NCBI RefSeq assembly: GCF_004208415.1
Contig: NZ_CP035758.1
Location: 7,936,001-8,000,000, forward strand
Reading direction: 5' to 3'
DNA: 64,000 nt
Origin: Ktedonosporobacter rubrisoli
Lineage (GTDB): Bacteria; Chloroflexota; Ktedonobacteria; Ktedonobacterales; Ktedonobacteraceae
The notes beneath the pieces are model-generated. The model was not told the origin of the DNA and made no database searches. It worked only from the letters and a program-made list of their open reading frames with translations. This document shows, one piece after another, positions 1-10,173 of the stretch; within the stretch, counting starts at the first letter, position 1; the number at the start of each line of letters is the position of its first letter. Made by a program: the position numbers and the translations under genes.

Positions 1-3000
1 CCGCAGCTGCCACGCATCCTTATCGCTGCTCCTCCGGATACCGTGGCCTATCTCATTGCCGTGCTTATTCGTGTCATGCCGCACAAATTTTTGCAGCGCC
101 TCACCTTCAGTACGTATGAACAAGATCTACAGAACAAGGGCACCTGGAGTATTGTTGGGACCTGCCTGCCGCCTACGGCCTATGATCGTGGCAGCCAGCC
201 CACTCGGCTCTTGCCCGCGACCAGCTCTACGACGGATTTTGTCTACAATACCTATCAGGCCAGTCAATCCAAGCTCACTGAGATAACGCTACAAAAGGAT
301 AAGCACATTCCGGCTAACCTGCCCCTGGGCTCTCATTATGCGGAGACTGTGGTGAGGGCCTTAGAAACGCAGAATTATCAGCTTATTGATAGCTTCCTGG
401 CCGAGATCGAGCAATTGCTACCCGCATTCGAGCTTACCCTTCATGAATTCTTGCGCAAATATTACTTTCAAGTGATCGCCGTCAATCAACTCTCGCTCAA
501 GGACCTCAGCAATCTCTTTAGTGATATAGTGCTGGCCAGAGAGATGCTAAACAATCCCCTTGTGCACGAGCAGATCTTCCATCGCCTCTATCGGGACAGC
601 GCCCCGCTGACACCAGAAGGCGAGAAAAAGGAGACGCGATCCGAACACGTTCACTGGCTACACCAGAGCTTACCAGCGCTGGTCCGCGGCTTGCGCGCCA
701 GCTGCCAGAGCAGCCAGGTTAGCCCTGACGATGCCTATGTGATCAACGAAGGCTTGCGACGCCTTACCGCTACGGCTCTGGATCACCTTCTCAGGGCTGC
801 CTACGCTGATGATTTTGAATTTTTCCTTGCTATACATGAGCTTATGCTTGAGCTTGAGCCGCCAATGCCAGGGGGGCAGACCTGGGTCAGTCTGTTACAC
901 CACGTTGGACATGAGGAGGCGCTTCAACGCTTTGCCTTGAAGCACTGGGCTGTACGCAATTTCTTGTTAGCCGATGCATGCAAGGCTCTCACGCCGAGCA
1001 ACGCTGAGCATAATCAGTATGTAGCTCCGCTATTAAAACTGGCCAGCAGCGAGGATTTTATCAAATTGCTCACCGGCAGCAGGTCTGCCAGGGAGCCAGC
1101 GCAGCGCATAGTTATGCCACAGTTGCCTCCGGAGTGGAATGTGTTAGTCACGCAATCCTTCCTGGCCATGCTTCGCTCGCAGCATAGGCGCGGCTCTAAG
1201 CTGCCCTCCGAAACGCTTGTACCCTTAAACTCAGCCGTCCCTCAACTGCTCGGGCTTACCAAACAGCTGCTAGGCACGCGGCGCCCTGATGCCTGCAATG
1301 CGGCCCTGGAGCTGTTCAGAGTGCTCGTCGAGAATAAATTTCAGGCAAAGATGGAGCTCCTGGACACCTGGCTCGCTCAGCCCGTCACCGTGAAATATCT
1401 GGATGAGCTCTTAGCCATCGCTCAGCTGAGCACAGACGAGACGTTCCATCTGCTTGAGCATTTCTATGCACCTTATCTCATTGATGAAAAGACAGCCGCG
1501 CTCATAAACGCTAGCTTTGCGGCCATCGCAGATCAGCTTTCACCTGAGAGCAGACGTCAGATCCTCAACAACACGTTGCAGCAAATCGTAGCTAAACAGG
1601 ACCTGAAACGGCTTAGGATCAAGAAAGCTCATGTTACGGCCATGCTGCAAATTGCTAATCCCACACTTGAAGATTACGCTACTATGCTCAGGCAATTTGG
1701 CCCTCAGCTACTTCTCTCGCCTACATTGGCGGAACTGGTGCCAGATTTCTACAAAATCGTTATCCAGGGCAAGGGCGGATCGCGGCAACGCTTCCCACTG
1801 CTCAAACAGCTCTTACAGGCCCGGCCCACTGATCCGATCGCCGAGCAACTGCTTGCGCAGGCGGAGCCAGACGAGCAAGAAGCTCTTAACATTTTCCAGA
1901 CCTATGGTCAGGGCAACTTTCCCTTTTGCTATCATGCGCAGACGACACGTAAGCTCTATTGTCAATTTCTTCCCAACCATCCGCAGCTCAAGCAATATTT
2001 GCTGGGCTGGTTGGGGAAGGATATCCAGGCCGACGCGGTAGATGAGCTCCTGACGGCAGCCGAGCCGGTCTTAAACGCGCAGGATAGAGCGTTGATCCTC
2101 GAACAATATGGCATACGCGAGTTGGGTCGCAATCCAGCCTCGTCAATATTGCGTGCCTTGCTCGATGCTTACCTCGCTAACCTGACTGGCTCGGCCTTCT
2201 CCCCCTCGTCGGCGCAGCAATTTATGCAGGCTCTGCATAACAAGCTCGCCCCTGTTCCGGCTGCCTGCGAAGAGCAGATCGAGGCCTGGCATACGCTCTG
2301 GGATTTCATCCAGCAGCCATCCAGCCATCAGAGCCGCATCTTAGCGCTTGTCGAAGCTATTCTTAACAGGACTTTCCCGGCAGTGGCTTTCATTCAGCCT
2401 CTCGCTAGCGCCCTGGCTACCTGCGTCGAGAGCGCTATCCAGCTAAGCGTGATCATCTCAACGCTGCTGCTAGCCGATTCGCAGATTGTCAGCCAGATTG
2501 TGCATTCTATGTTCGGGCATGTGCGAACTCATCTGAACGAGGCTGGTCCTCAGGATGAACGCTGGCCGCAGCGCGCCTGTGAATATCTCCAATTCGCCCT
2601 TGGTGCCGAGATAGTTGATAGTTTCTCGTCCGAATTGAAGAAACAGCTGCGTGCGCAGCTTCTGGATGGGGCTCCTGTCACATTTGTTGACCTTGTGAAC
2701 CGGCAGGCCTTGAATTGGCCAGACCAGCTAAGCGAGCTCTGGCAGCAGGAAAAGGGTTTGCACAGCTATCAAGCTCCATTCCCGCTGCCAACTTCTATAG
2801 GGATGTCTGGTGAATCTGGCCCGACCATCAACATACCTTCGACAATCACATCTCCCGGCAAGCAAACGGCTGCTCCCATCCCGGTGCTCGATTCTTTAAA
2901 AGCCTGGCTATTCTACCTGCCCATCAACAAGAGTTTCGGGAGCGTTGCAGGCAAGAAATACGCCGGCGCGGGCCAATATGCTCTGCTCTGGGACACGTAT

Positions 3001-3471
3001 ATGGTTGAGCTACAGGTGCTGGATCATATGCTACCTCTTGAGTGGAGGCAGAGGCTTAAGCTTGCCTGCGATTTCTATAGCGTTTGCTGGAATGCTGACG
3101 CCGCCGCACCTGACCCCGACCCTGAAGCCGAAAGGCTGATTATCAAGCTTGCCGATGCCCACGAGAAGGAATATAGTTCCATACTTACTGCGCACGAGCG
3201 CGCGCGTATCAAGCTGGCGCGCCGACGAGTCGCTCGTCCTCCCACGGTCAGCGCGACACGCTCTGAAGCAGCCAGAACCAGTTCGTATAGCTCAGCCACG
3301 GTCCAGGCCCCCGCCAATAACCAGGCTGCCGTCCCGCCAGCAGCTCGTGGGCAACGTCAACAGGTTCATAGAGCTAGCGATCTCCGCTCGCATCCAGGCT
3401 TTGGTCCCATGCATCAGGCGGAGCAGCAACGCCTTAGAAAGCCAAAGAAGGATCAAAGTCAGAAACCCTGA
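1..3471 (+). CDS. GAP1-like large protein, 5' end cut by window edge
   Basis: The reading frame is open from base 1, so the gene starts upstream; 1156 residues are visible. The GTG at 43 is not a credible start, because the residues before it (LIAAPPDT) match the same place in the two downstream paralogs (YLAAPPDE, AIAAPAEL). The RLTFSTYEQD...IVGTC motif near visible residue 34 lies near residue 220 in those paralogs, so about 190 residues are missing. After this motif comes a long Leu-rich helical region, then a proline-rich linker (about 920-960), a helical domain and a basic disordered tail. The family resembles GAP1-N2/GAP1-M proteins, predicted partners of GTPases in bacterial conflict systems; that name is from family knowledge, not a search. 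No enzyme motif is visible. It is first in a six-gene same-strand run, 19 bases before the next gene. Confidence 0.75.
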   Translation, partial: PQLPRILIAAPPDTVAYLIAVLIRVMPHKFLQRLTFSTYEQDLQNKGTWSIVGTCLPPTAYDRGSQPTRLLPATSSTTDFVYNTYQASQSKLTEITLQKDKHIPANLPLGSHYAETVVRALETQNYQLIDSFLAEIEQLLPAFELTLHEFLRKYYFQVIAVNQLSLKDLSNLFSDIVLAREMLNNPLVHEQIFHRLYRDSAPLTPEGEKKETRSEHVHWLHQSLPALVRGLRASCQSSQVSPDDAYVINEGLRRLTATALDHLLRAAYADDFEFFLAIHELMLELEPPMPGGQTWVSLLHHVGHEEALQRFALKHWAVRNFLLADACKALTPSNAEHNQYVAPLLKLASSEDFIKLLTGSRSAREPAQRIVMPQLPPEWNVLVTQSFLAMLRSQHRRGSKLPSETLVPLNSAVPQLLGLTKQLLGTRRPDACNAALELFRVLVENKFQAKMELLDTWLAQPVTVKYLDELLAIAQLSTDETFHLLEHFYAPYLIDEKTAALINASFAAIADQLSPESRRQILNNTLQQIVAKQDLKRLRIKKAHVTAMLQIANPTLEDYATMLRQFGPQLLLSPTLAELVPDFYKIVIQGKGGSRQRFPLLKQLLQARPTDPIAEQLLAQAEPDEQEALNIFQTYGQGNFPFCYHAQTTRKLYCQFLPNHPQLKQYLLGWLGKDIQADAVDELLTAAEPVLNAQDRALILEQYGIRELGRNPASSILRALLDAYLANLTGSAFSPSSAQQFMQALHNKLAPVPAACEEQIEAWHTLWDFIQQPSSHQSRILALVEAILNRTFPAVAFIQPLASALATCVESAIQLSVIISTLLLADSQIVSQIVHSMFGHVRTHLNEAGPQDERWPQRACEYLQFALGAEIVDSFSSELKKQLRAQLLDGAPVTFVDLVNRQALNWPDQLSELWQQEKGLHSYQAPFPLPTSIGMSGESGPTINIPSTITSPGKQTAAPIPVLDSLKAWLFYLPINKSFGSVAGKKYAGAGQYALLWDTYMVELQVLDHMLPLEWRQRLKLACDFYSVCWNADAAAPDPDPEAERLIIKLADAHEKEYSSILTAHERARIKLARRRVARPPTVSATRSEAARTSSYSSATVQAPANNQAAVPPAARGQRQQVHRASDLRSHPGFGPMHQAEQQRLRKPKKDQSQKP

Positions 3472-3490
3472 GTTTGAGAGTAATAAAGCG

Positions 3491-6400
3491 ATGAGTAACG
3501 AACAACATATCGAGCAAATCATCTCTATAAGGCCTGTGAAGCTGGCCTCGGCAACCTGGCGCAGAAACGCAGATCCGCGCCCGGAGGGAACGTTTCAAGC
3601 TTTCTCAGAGGGTATTGCTCGCGAGAAGCTTGAGCAACTAAGAGGTTATGCTGACTATGCCTTGCCTGCGGCTCCACTTTTTTCGGGGGCCTCACAGAGA
3701 GCTCCTATCAGCCTTTCTCTGCGCCAGACTACAGAGGGTGAGCGCATCCTGGTCCATCAAGCCTATCGCCAACTGCCAGAAACCGGCGAGGCTGCGCTCT
3801 ATACCCATATGCTCAGTGGACTGTCCGCGCACTTCGCTATATCCGAGGCGATCAGGTTGTGGGGCTCAGAGCTGTGGTACACTGCGGATAAGCTTGTCAA
3901 GGATCGGCAGACCAGGCTTCCCCAGCTCTCCTACTCAGAGCTGCAGAAGTGGGCAAGCTTCGCACCGAGCAATGACCTCAATATTTGGACCCACCTGTCT
4001 TATCTCACTCATGCCTACCTTCTCCAACAGTATAGCCTTGAAAATGGCTTAAAACCCTATCTTATTGCAATTGCGGCCCCAGCCGAGCTGATAGCCCATC
4101 TGCTCTTCTGGTTTACGCATCTGCTCCCTCCTACCTTGTTGCGTACCGCTACCTTTAGCACCTATGAGCCCCAGATTAGCAGCAGGTTGGATTGTCGTAT
4201 TGTAGGTACTGCTGCCATCCCCTCTTCAGTGCAGCTATCAAGCGCGTATAATCTCCTCTATCTCGATACTCGGCAGCGTAAGGCAAGCGCTCTTAAAGTC
4301 TTGCCCGCAGAGCTACCCTATAAAGCTTATGCCGAATATGTAGAGGAGATCTTACAACAGAGCCGCAGCCATGAGCTTCAGGAGCTTTTCAGCGAATTCA
4401 GCCAGGTACCCGAACAAAGCGTGAAGAGCTTCCTCAAGTACTATCAAGCCACGAGGACACAGGCGGAGGCCAGGCCGCTGGCCAGGGCAAAGCCAATCTC
4501 CCAGCCACTGCAGCTTGCGGAAACGCCAGCCACTTCTCAGATACCCAATAAGCAGAGCGCCGATAAAGAGCGGATCTTGCTGCTCTTTTTGAAAGAGCAG
4601 GATCTTGCCCACAAATTGAATGATTGGGAGCTCTGTCAGCGGGTTATCGAGCTGATCATCAATGATTATACCTGGTTTCAAACGAAGCTCGCGCCAGCTA
4701 TGTTGAGGCGGATGGTTGATGATGCTGAAGCAAGCAGGGGCGCGTGGGATACGCTGGAGCAAAGCCTTATTAAGCGCACGCTAGAGGAGGTGGCCCGTAG
4801 GGATGAAAGGCGCTATAACTGCTTGTTCAATGCCCTGCGTTCACTGACTCAGCGCAGAGGGTACGAGCGCCTCTGGAACAATTTTTTCCAGGACTTACAA
4901 TATGAAGAGCGTGCGCTGGCCTCTATTCGTAGCAATTGGCAGCTACGCAAGGATTTGCTGGATGTGGCCTTGAAAGTCCTGTTGCCAGAAGATCTTGAGC
5001 ACGATTTGCTCATTGCCTCGCTGCTCTCTATCAAGCCCAATGAGCTTGTTCAGCTCCTTTCTTTGCTTCCCTTCGAGAAGCCTGGGAGGGCGGCCCAGCA
5101 GACCACTACATTTTTTCTGCCCCACTGGAGCTACCTGCTCATGAAGCAGTTCAACGAGACGACGGCTCCCTTTATGCCGAATTGGCATCAGCACGACCAC
5201 GAGCTCATTATGGCCCTGGTGGAGAGCGTGCTGAGCAGCCATGAGCCGGATAAATGGCAGGTCCTGCAGTCCTTCTTTAAGAGGCTGACTGAGAACAAGT
5301 ATAGCTCTAAGATAGAGCTACTTTGCTACTTGCTGAAAGCTTGCCCTGACGATGAAATAGCAAACAATCTTCTCAAGCGTGGCCAGTTCGGCGAGAGAGA
5401 TGCCTTGAGGTTCTTTCAAGAATGTCAAAGCCACGAGTATCTTGACTACTATGGCCTTTCCGAGGTCCGCAAGCTCTATATTGACTTTGCGTCCCACCAG
5501 CCTGAGATCAAAAAGCTTCTGCCTCGCTTCTTGCGACATAAAGATATTCCTGTAGGCGAAATAGCCCGGCTGCTTAGCGCCAGCAGGCTAGATAGCACCA
5601 GCAAGGCAGAACTCTTTGAGGAGGAAGGAAAAGTTCTCTTCTCCCTCTATCCCACCGAAAAATGCCTGCTCGACCTGGGCGAGGCCTATGTGTGGAATAT
5701 ATGTAAGGAAACACCTCTCGTGCAGAGCCGGATTGCAGGGCTGGCGCGCACTCTGAAAGATTTGTCGTCAGACGCGTTCGAGGCGCTCAGCACGCCTCTG
5801 CTCAATGCGCTAGAGCGCTGCATCGATGGGGCGGTGCAACTAGGTTTCCTTGCCGCCACGCTGAGCCCAATAGTAGGAGCCACCCCAACCAATTGGATAC
5901 TTTTTAGCCTGGCCCTGAGAGCTCACGAAGCGCTTTTAGAAAAGCGGCTTAGCCAGCAAGAGCTTGAGCGCCGCCGCCGCCGCCTTGCCGCATACCTGCA
6001 ATTTGCGCTGTATGCAAGAGATACGCACGATCAACAAGCGTCAGGCCGGGCAGCGCCGGACTTTACCGTGCAGATGCTTCATTACCTCTTCTATGGCGTA
6101 CCCAATCCGAGCTCTGAACAAGCTAAGAACTCAAAGCTACTGCCCTTCATTGAGGACCAGATCGTGGCCTACTGGCCGGCAGAAACGCGCCAGCGCTGGG
6201 AGCAGATAGTGCATCAGGGCCAGAGCGCTCCGGCTAGCACTGCGCCAGAAGCTTCCCCAGACCAGGCAGGTCAAAGCTCAAAGCCTGACGAGGAGCTTGT
6301 CACAGATGGATTGCAACCCGAAGAACAAGCAAGCTTAGACAAAGAGAGAAAAGATATGCTCAAGCGCATGCATGAGCTGTTGGCGCCAAAGAGTAAAGAA

Positions 6401-6700
6401 AGGGGGATTGAGCCGATAGCGCGCTTCTGGCTTGAACACCGTATAGCGCTCACCTGGAACAGGTCCCGGATCACCGAGGAAGAATGGCAGCTCCTGGTTC
6501 TTGCCTATCAGTTCCATGTGGCCTTTCAGCAAGTTGGCCGCCCGGGCAAACGGTCGCCAGCTTGCGAAGAAGCTCTCATCAAGCTTTACGAAGAGAATGA
6601 AGGATTAAAAGTGCAGCTGATACTCACGGAGAAAGAGTATAAACGCATTCTTGCCGCCGGCAGATATATAGCCAAATTGCAGACACGCCAAAAACATTGA
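3491..6700 (+). CDS. GAP1-like large protein, paralog of the upstream gene
   Basis: A 1069-residue protein. The ATG at 3491 is preceded by GAGAG ten bases upstream and lies 19 bases after the previous stop; the frame is open further upstream but overlaps the preceding gene. The N-terminal domain (about 20-260) carries GERILVHQAY, an AIRLW-type helix and ATFSTYEPQ...RIVGT, as in the other two paralogs, and fits a GAP1-N2 domain. The middle (about 300-850) is all-helical and aligns by eye with the upstream protein (KYSSKIELL / KFQAKMELL; SEVRKLYIDF / QTTRKLYCQF). A charged linker near 880-920 precedes a C-terminal helical domain. No signal peptide, membrane helix or nucleotide-binding loop is seen, so it is probably a cytoplasmic adaptor or effector. 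The catalytic role is unknown. Confidence 0.8.
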   Translation: MSNEQHIEQIISIRPVKLASATWRRNADPRPEGTFQAFSEGIAREKLEQLRGYADYALPAAPLFSGASQRAPISLSLRQTTEGERILVHQAYRQLPETGEAALYTHMLSGLSAHFAISEAIRLWGSELWYTADKLVKDRQTRLPQLSYSELQKWASFAPSNDLNIWTHLSYLTHAYLLQQYSLENGLKPYLIAIAAPAELIAHLLFWFTHLLPPTLLRTATFSTYEPQISSRLDCRIVGTAAIPSSVQLSSAYNLLYLDTRQRKASALKVLPAELPYKAYAEYVEEILQQSRSHELQELFSEFSQVPEQSVKSFLKYYQATRTQAEARPLARAKPISQPLQLAETPATSQIPNKQSADKERILLLFLKEQDLAHKLNDWELCQRVIELIINDYTWFQTKLAPAMLRRMVDDAEASRGAWDTLEQSLIKRTLEEVARRDERRYNCLFNALRSLTQRRGYERLWNNFFQDLQYEERALASIRSNWQLRKDLLDVALKVLLPEDLEHDLLIASLLSIKPNELVQLLSLLPFEKPGRAAQQTTTFFLPHWSYLLMKQFNETTAPFMPNWHQHDHELIMALVESVLSSHEPDKWQVLQSFFKRLTENKYSSKIELLCYLLKACPDDEIANNLLKRGQFGERDALRFFQECQSHEYLDYYGLSEVRKLYIDFASHQPEIKKLLPRFLRHKDIPVGEIARLLSASRLDSTSKAELFEEEGKVLFSLYPTEKCLLDLGEAYVWNICKETPLVQSRIAGLARTLKDLSSDAFEALSTPLLNALERCIDGAVQLGFLAATLSPIVGATPTNWILFSLALRAHEALLEKRLSQQELERRRRRLAAYLQFALYARDTHDQQASGRAAPDFTVQMLHYLFYGVPNPSSEQAKNSKLLPFIEDQIVAYWPAETRQRWEQIVHQGQSAPASTAPEASPDQAGQSSKPDEELVTDGLQPEEQASLDKERKDMLKRMHELLAPKSKERGIEPIARFWLEHRIALTWNRSRITEEEWQLLVLAYQFHVAFQQVGRPGKRSPACEEALIKLYEENEGLKVQLILTEKEYKRILAAGRYIAKLQTRQKH

Positions 6701-6781
6701 AGTAAAAAATCAGCTCTATCCAAATCCAATGCATAGAAAAAAATTGTTGCATAGAGAGCAGAAATAGAAAAATTGTAAGTA

Positions 6782-8491
6782 ATGAAAGAAGACAGGCATA
6801 GGGTGATAGATCTAGCCTCTGGCGAGAAGCAGCGAGAGGATTTTGAGCAGCTCTGGTATACCTTGACTATCCATGGAATCAAGGGCCGTACCAGTACCGC
6901 TCATTACCAGATTCGAGCTGCCTCAGCAGGTTTGCAACAGGCCAGAGGCGAGCGCCTGCGACGGCTCAACCGCTATCTACGCTATGATTTGCCGCCGGGG
7001 ACAAATACATTTAACTTAAAGCCGGAGCAAGCGCCGGTCTGTCTGGCTTTTGTCCTCACCGCGCAAGGGGAGCGCATTCTTGTGCATAAGGCTTATACCG
7101 GCGAGCGAAATCGAGGTCGTCCCTTCATTCACATCTTGAGCAGCTATAACCAGGAGTTTCAGGCCCGCGACGCCATCTCTCTCTGGCGCGCGAGCCTCTG
7201 GCAGACGTTCGAGCCAGAGCTTAACGCGCAAGGAACCCTGCTGCCAACTATTACCGCAGACGTTGTGAAGAAGTATGCGTGTAGCATGGCTCCTGACAAG
7301 AGCCCACGGGTGCAATCCCAGCTGCCATTTCTTTTACAGGCCTATCTCACGCGCAAGCCTGGCCAGCATATTTACCTGGCCGCGCCGCCCGATGAGATTG
7401 CCTGCCTTCTCCAATTGCTCACGCGCTACTTGCCGGCCTCGCTCTGTGCCGGCCTGACCTTTAGCACCTACGAGTATGATGTGCGGACGCGTCACGAATG
7501 CCTCATTGTCGGAACCTGCCAGGCTCCCGGCGCCTCGCGGCCCTTGCGCGATGTCCTACCCGAGGAATGCTATCGCGAAGGGTTGGCGCTTAACTGCTAT
7601 ACAGGTCGCCAGTCAAAGTTAGAGGAGCATCCCGACGTGTCTTGTTTTATTCGCGATGTGCTGGAAAGCCTGAGCGCACAAGACGCTGTAAATATGACTG
7701 CTCTGCTTGACGAGTTTGCCGCTGAAGGCAACGCAGACAACCCGCAGACTTTTCTCAAGGCTTATGCCAGCGCCTCGCAAAGTGGAAAATTGTCGCGGCA
7801 GGCTATGGAGGCACTTTTACGCAGGCCCGAGCAGGCGGCCGCACAGCTTAGGCAAAGAGCTGTGCAAGCTGCGCTTTTCGCCGCCTGTATACAGGACAGG
7901 ACCTGGCAGGAAAGCGCCATACATCCCCTGCTCCGTCAACTCGCTGAGGTAAGCAAGCATAATCAAGAATTGGCCCGGGCGCTGGCTGTCCTGGCCCAGG
8001 AAGCCATGCATATTGCCTTCCAGGCTGCCCAGATCGAGGAATGCAACGGCTTTCTGATGGTGCTCTCCTTGCTTGCCAGCCTCTCCACGCCTGAGCCAAC
8101 TTCAGAGCTCTGGCATACCTTTTACAGCTCCTTACCTGGTCAGCGGCTCGACAACTTCATCTATAAATACTGGTCTATTCGGCAAGCGTTGCTCCAACTT
8201 GCAACGCAGATCTTTACCACAGAGGAGGGGGAAAGCCTCAGACCCTTGCTCTCTATCAGATGGCCGCAGCTTGGCCCCTTGCTCTCACTTTCGCTAGCCA
8301 GAGAATGGCAGGTAATCGCGCTTGAAGAGCTTATAGCCGATCCCTTGTCTACTCCCACGGCAAGCCAGGTTCAGCAGCTTCGGCGGCATTATGCAAATAT
8401 TCTAGCATCCTTCCTTCAGTACCTGGAAAATCAGCCCCACTTGCGGGACATAGCACAGAAGTTACGCCATAAATTAGATAGGGGGATATAG
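6782..8491 (+). CDS. Short GAP1-like paralog
   Basis: A 569-residue protein, about half the length of the two upstream paralogs. It begins with EQLWYTLTIHGIKG and IRAASAGL, a typical GAP1-N2 opening, then GERILVHKAY, an AISLWRASLW helix, IYLAAPPDEIACLL and LTFSTYEYD...LIVGTC near residue 223. The helical middle is shortened and the linker plus C-terminal helical domain of the paralogs are absent. The ATG at 6782 has no clear ribosome site, so translation may be weak or leaderless. It lies 81 bases after the previous stop, in an AT-rich gap that could hold an internal promoter. Three diverging GAP1-like copies in a row point to duplication followed by specialisation; function is inferred only from the family. 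Confidence 0.75.
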   Translation: MKEDRHRVIDLASGEKQREDFEQLWYTLTIHGIKGRTSTAHYQIRAASAGLQQARGERLRRLNRYLRYDLPPGTNTFNLKPEQAPVCLAFVLTAQGERILVHKAYTGERNRGRPFIHILSSYNQEFQARDAISLWRASLWQTFEPELNAQGTLLPTITADVVKKYACSMAPDKSPRVQSQLPFLLQAYLTRKPGQHIYLAAPPDEIACLLQLLTRYLPASLCAGLTFSTYEYDVRTRHECLIVGTCQAPGASRPLRDVLPEECYREGLALNCYTGRQSKLEEHPDVSCFIRDVLESLSAQDAVNMTALLDEFAAEGNADNPQTFLKAYASASQSGKLSRQAMEALLRRPEQAAAQLRQRAVQAALFAACIQDRTWQESAIHPLLRQLAEVSKHNQELARALAVLAQEAMHIAFQAAQIEECNGFLMVLSLLASLSTPEPTSELWHTFYSSLPGQRLDNFIYKYWSIRQALLQLATQIFTTEEGESLRPLLSIRWPQLGPLLSLSLAREWQVIALEELIADPLSTPTASQVQQLRRHYANILASFLQYLENQPHLRDIAQKLRHKLDRGI

Positions 8492-8643
8492 GTGCTTAAC
8501 CAAAAAACTGCTTTGCTTATAGCCCGAAAAGCCTGTAGCAGAGCGTAGTATCGGCTAGCTGCTATAAAAGATTCTATAGCATACAAAATATAAAATTTAA
8601 GCAGGTCTCATAGTATTCATAATAATGCAGGGAGTAAGCATAG

Positions 8644-10173
8644 ATGTTATCGCCTGATGTACTCGATCCAATCTCTATCAAGCAAACTCTTGAAGATCTA
8701 GCCCGGCGCCTTAAGGAAAGTGGAGACGAAAGCGCAGCCGAACGTCTGAGCATGCTAGGCGTGGCTGTAGAAAAACGGGGGACCGCCGCCCAGCGCTGGG
8801 CCGGGGCCGACATATATAAGATCATCAACCCCGATGCAATCGCCGAAAAGTTACGCGATCAACAGGCACCTGGCAGCCTTGTAGAGCTACTGGAAGGCGC
8901 TCGCAATGTCTTCATCTTTATTCCTATTATGATCACCTGGTTTAGCATCTCTAAAGCTACCGAGGCCTATAATCAGCTTGTCCAGGATATTCTACAGCAT
9001 CACCCCAACCAGACCATTCAGCCCTTCCTCTATCTCTGGCAGCAAGGGTTTGAGGGACGCCTGCCATCATCGCTCACCTTGAGTAGTATCGCCTGGATGG
9101 ATGCGCTCATTCTGGCCTTGATTCTAGCTCTTACCTTTGTCATTCACATGCTTATCAGCACAAATCGCTTGCGTAAGGAAAGAGAGGCCCAGCTATTGTA
9201 CTCTGAGCTTGTGCATACGATTGCGCGGGCCAGCCTCTACTTGCAGGATAGAGTACAAACGGCCACAACGACCGGCAGCCTGCAACAGGTCGCGCTGGAT
9301 ATCGAAGATATGGCCAACAAAATTACCAGCACCATGCAACAGCTGGGCAACGATATGCTCGCCCGCTTCGATGCAACCACCCAGACCATCGCCGATAAGC
9401 TGAATAACGTTGCCGATGCCATGGCCACTCAGCTCCAGACTAGCGAGCAGTATCTCCAACAGATCGGCGCCACTGCGGGAGCCGCAAATAGTCTTGCCCA
9501 GGATATCGGTGCCAGCGCTCAACGTCTCGAAACTGCCAACCAGGAGATGTGCAACAGCTTGCAGGCTCTCTTGCAGCCAGCCAGGGAACTGGCGGACCAG
9601 CAACAGCAACTGCTCGGGGCCGTGAATCAGTCAATTCAGCAATTGCAGGGCAACGCGCAGGCGCTACAGGACAATGCAAGTACGCTTGGCACGATTTCCC
9701 AACAACAGAGCTCCTGGGCCAGCGACTTTACAGACGCTCTTGATAGCCTGGATACTGCTACGCGCCGGACCGAGGACCTTATCAACAATTTTGGCAATTT
9801 CGCGGCGCAACAAACTACCTTCCTCGATCAACTCGGCCAGGAGCGCGACGCGCAAAAAGAACTTGCAAACAACATGAAGCAAGTCACATTGGGCATTCAA
9901 GACGCCTTGCAGCCTGTGCGCGCGCTCAGCGTCGATATGCGCCGTTTATCAGTAGATACAAACGATCTTCTACGCCTCTACGCCGCGCTGCCAACTACGG
10001 CCCGTACTGACATGGCCAATATCGTCAATGGGCATATCAATGCTGCCAACGCCATCAGCAAGGGCGGCACTGATCTTAGCGATGCCGCCACGGCTATCTT
10101 TAATACCACGCTTAAACTGGAAGGCGTGATTAACAATCTAGGAAAACGATCTGGGCAGGGGGATCAGGCATGA
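8644..10173 (+). CDS. Two-helix membrane protein with long cytoplasmic coiled coil (ZorA/MotA-like layout)
   Basis: A 509-residue protein with a good ribosome site (GGAG, nine bases before ATG). Residues 1-80 are soluble and helical; hydrophobic segments lie near 87-105 and 147-172; from about 185 to 490 it is a Gln/Ala/Leu-rich helical region with many hydrophobic heptads, like a chemoreceptor tail or the ZorA tail. Its stop codon overlaps the start of the next gene (ATGA), so both are probably translated together in fixed ratio. That partner has a MotB-type helix, so this protein may be the stator-like A subunit of an ion-driven envelope complex signalling to the GAP1-like proteins. No conserved MotA/TolQ motif is recognised, so the assignment rests on layout and neighbourhood. 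Confidence 0.6.
   Translation: MLSPDVLDPISIKQTLEDLARRLKESGDESAAERLSMLGVAVEKRGTAAQRWAGADIYKIINPDAIAEKLRDQQAPGSLVELLEGARNVFIFIPIMITWFSISKATEAYNQLVQDILQHHPNQTIQPFLYLWQQGFEGRLPSSLTLSSIAWMDALILALILALTFVIHMLISTNRLRKEREAQLLYSELVHTIARASLYLQDRVQTATTTGSLQQVALDIEDMANKITSTMQQLGNDMLARFDATTQTIADKLNNVADAMATQLQTSEQYLQQIGATAGAANSLAQDIGASAQRLETANQEMCNSLQALLQPARELADQQQQLLGAVNQSIQQLQGNAQALQDNASTLGTISQQQSSWASDFTDALDSLDTATRRTEDLINNFGNFAAQQTTFLDQLGQERDAQKELANNMKQVTLGIQDALQPVRALSVDMRRLSVDTNDLLRLYAALPTTARTDMANIVNGHINAANAISKGGTDLSDAATAIFNTTLKLEGVINNLGKRSGQGDQA

Noticed and set aside
43..3471. Start of the first gene at GTG 43
   Set aside because: The frame is open to base 1 and the residues before 43 match the paralogs, so the gene begins outside the window.
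3149..3490. N-terminal extension of the second GAP1-like gene
   Set aside because: It overlaps the first gene in another frame; the ATG at 3491 has a ribosome site and homology starts there.
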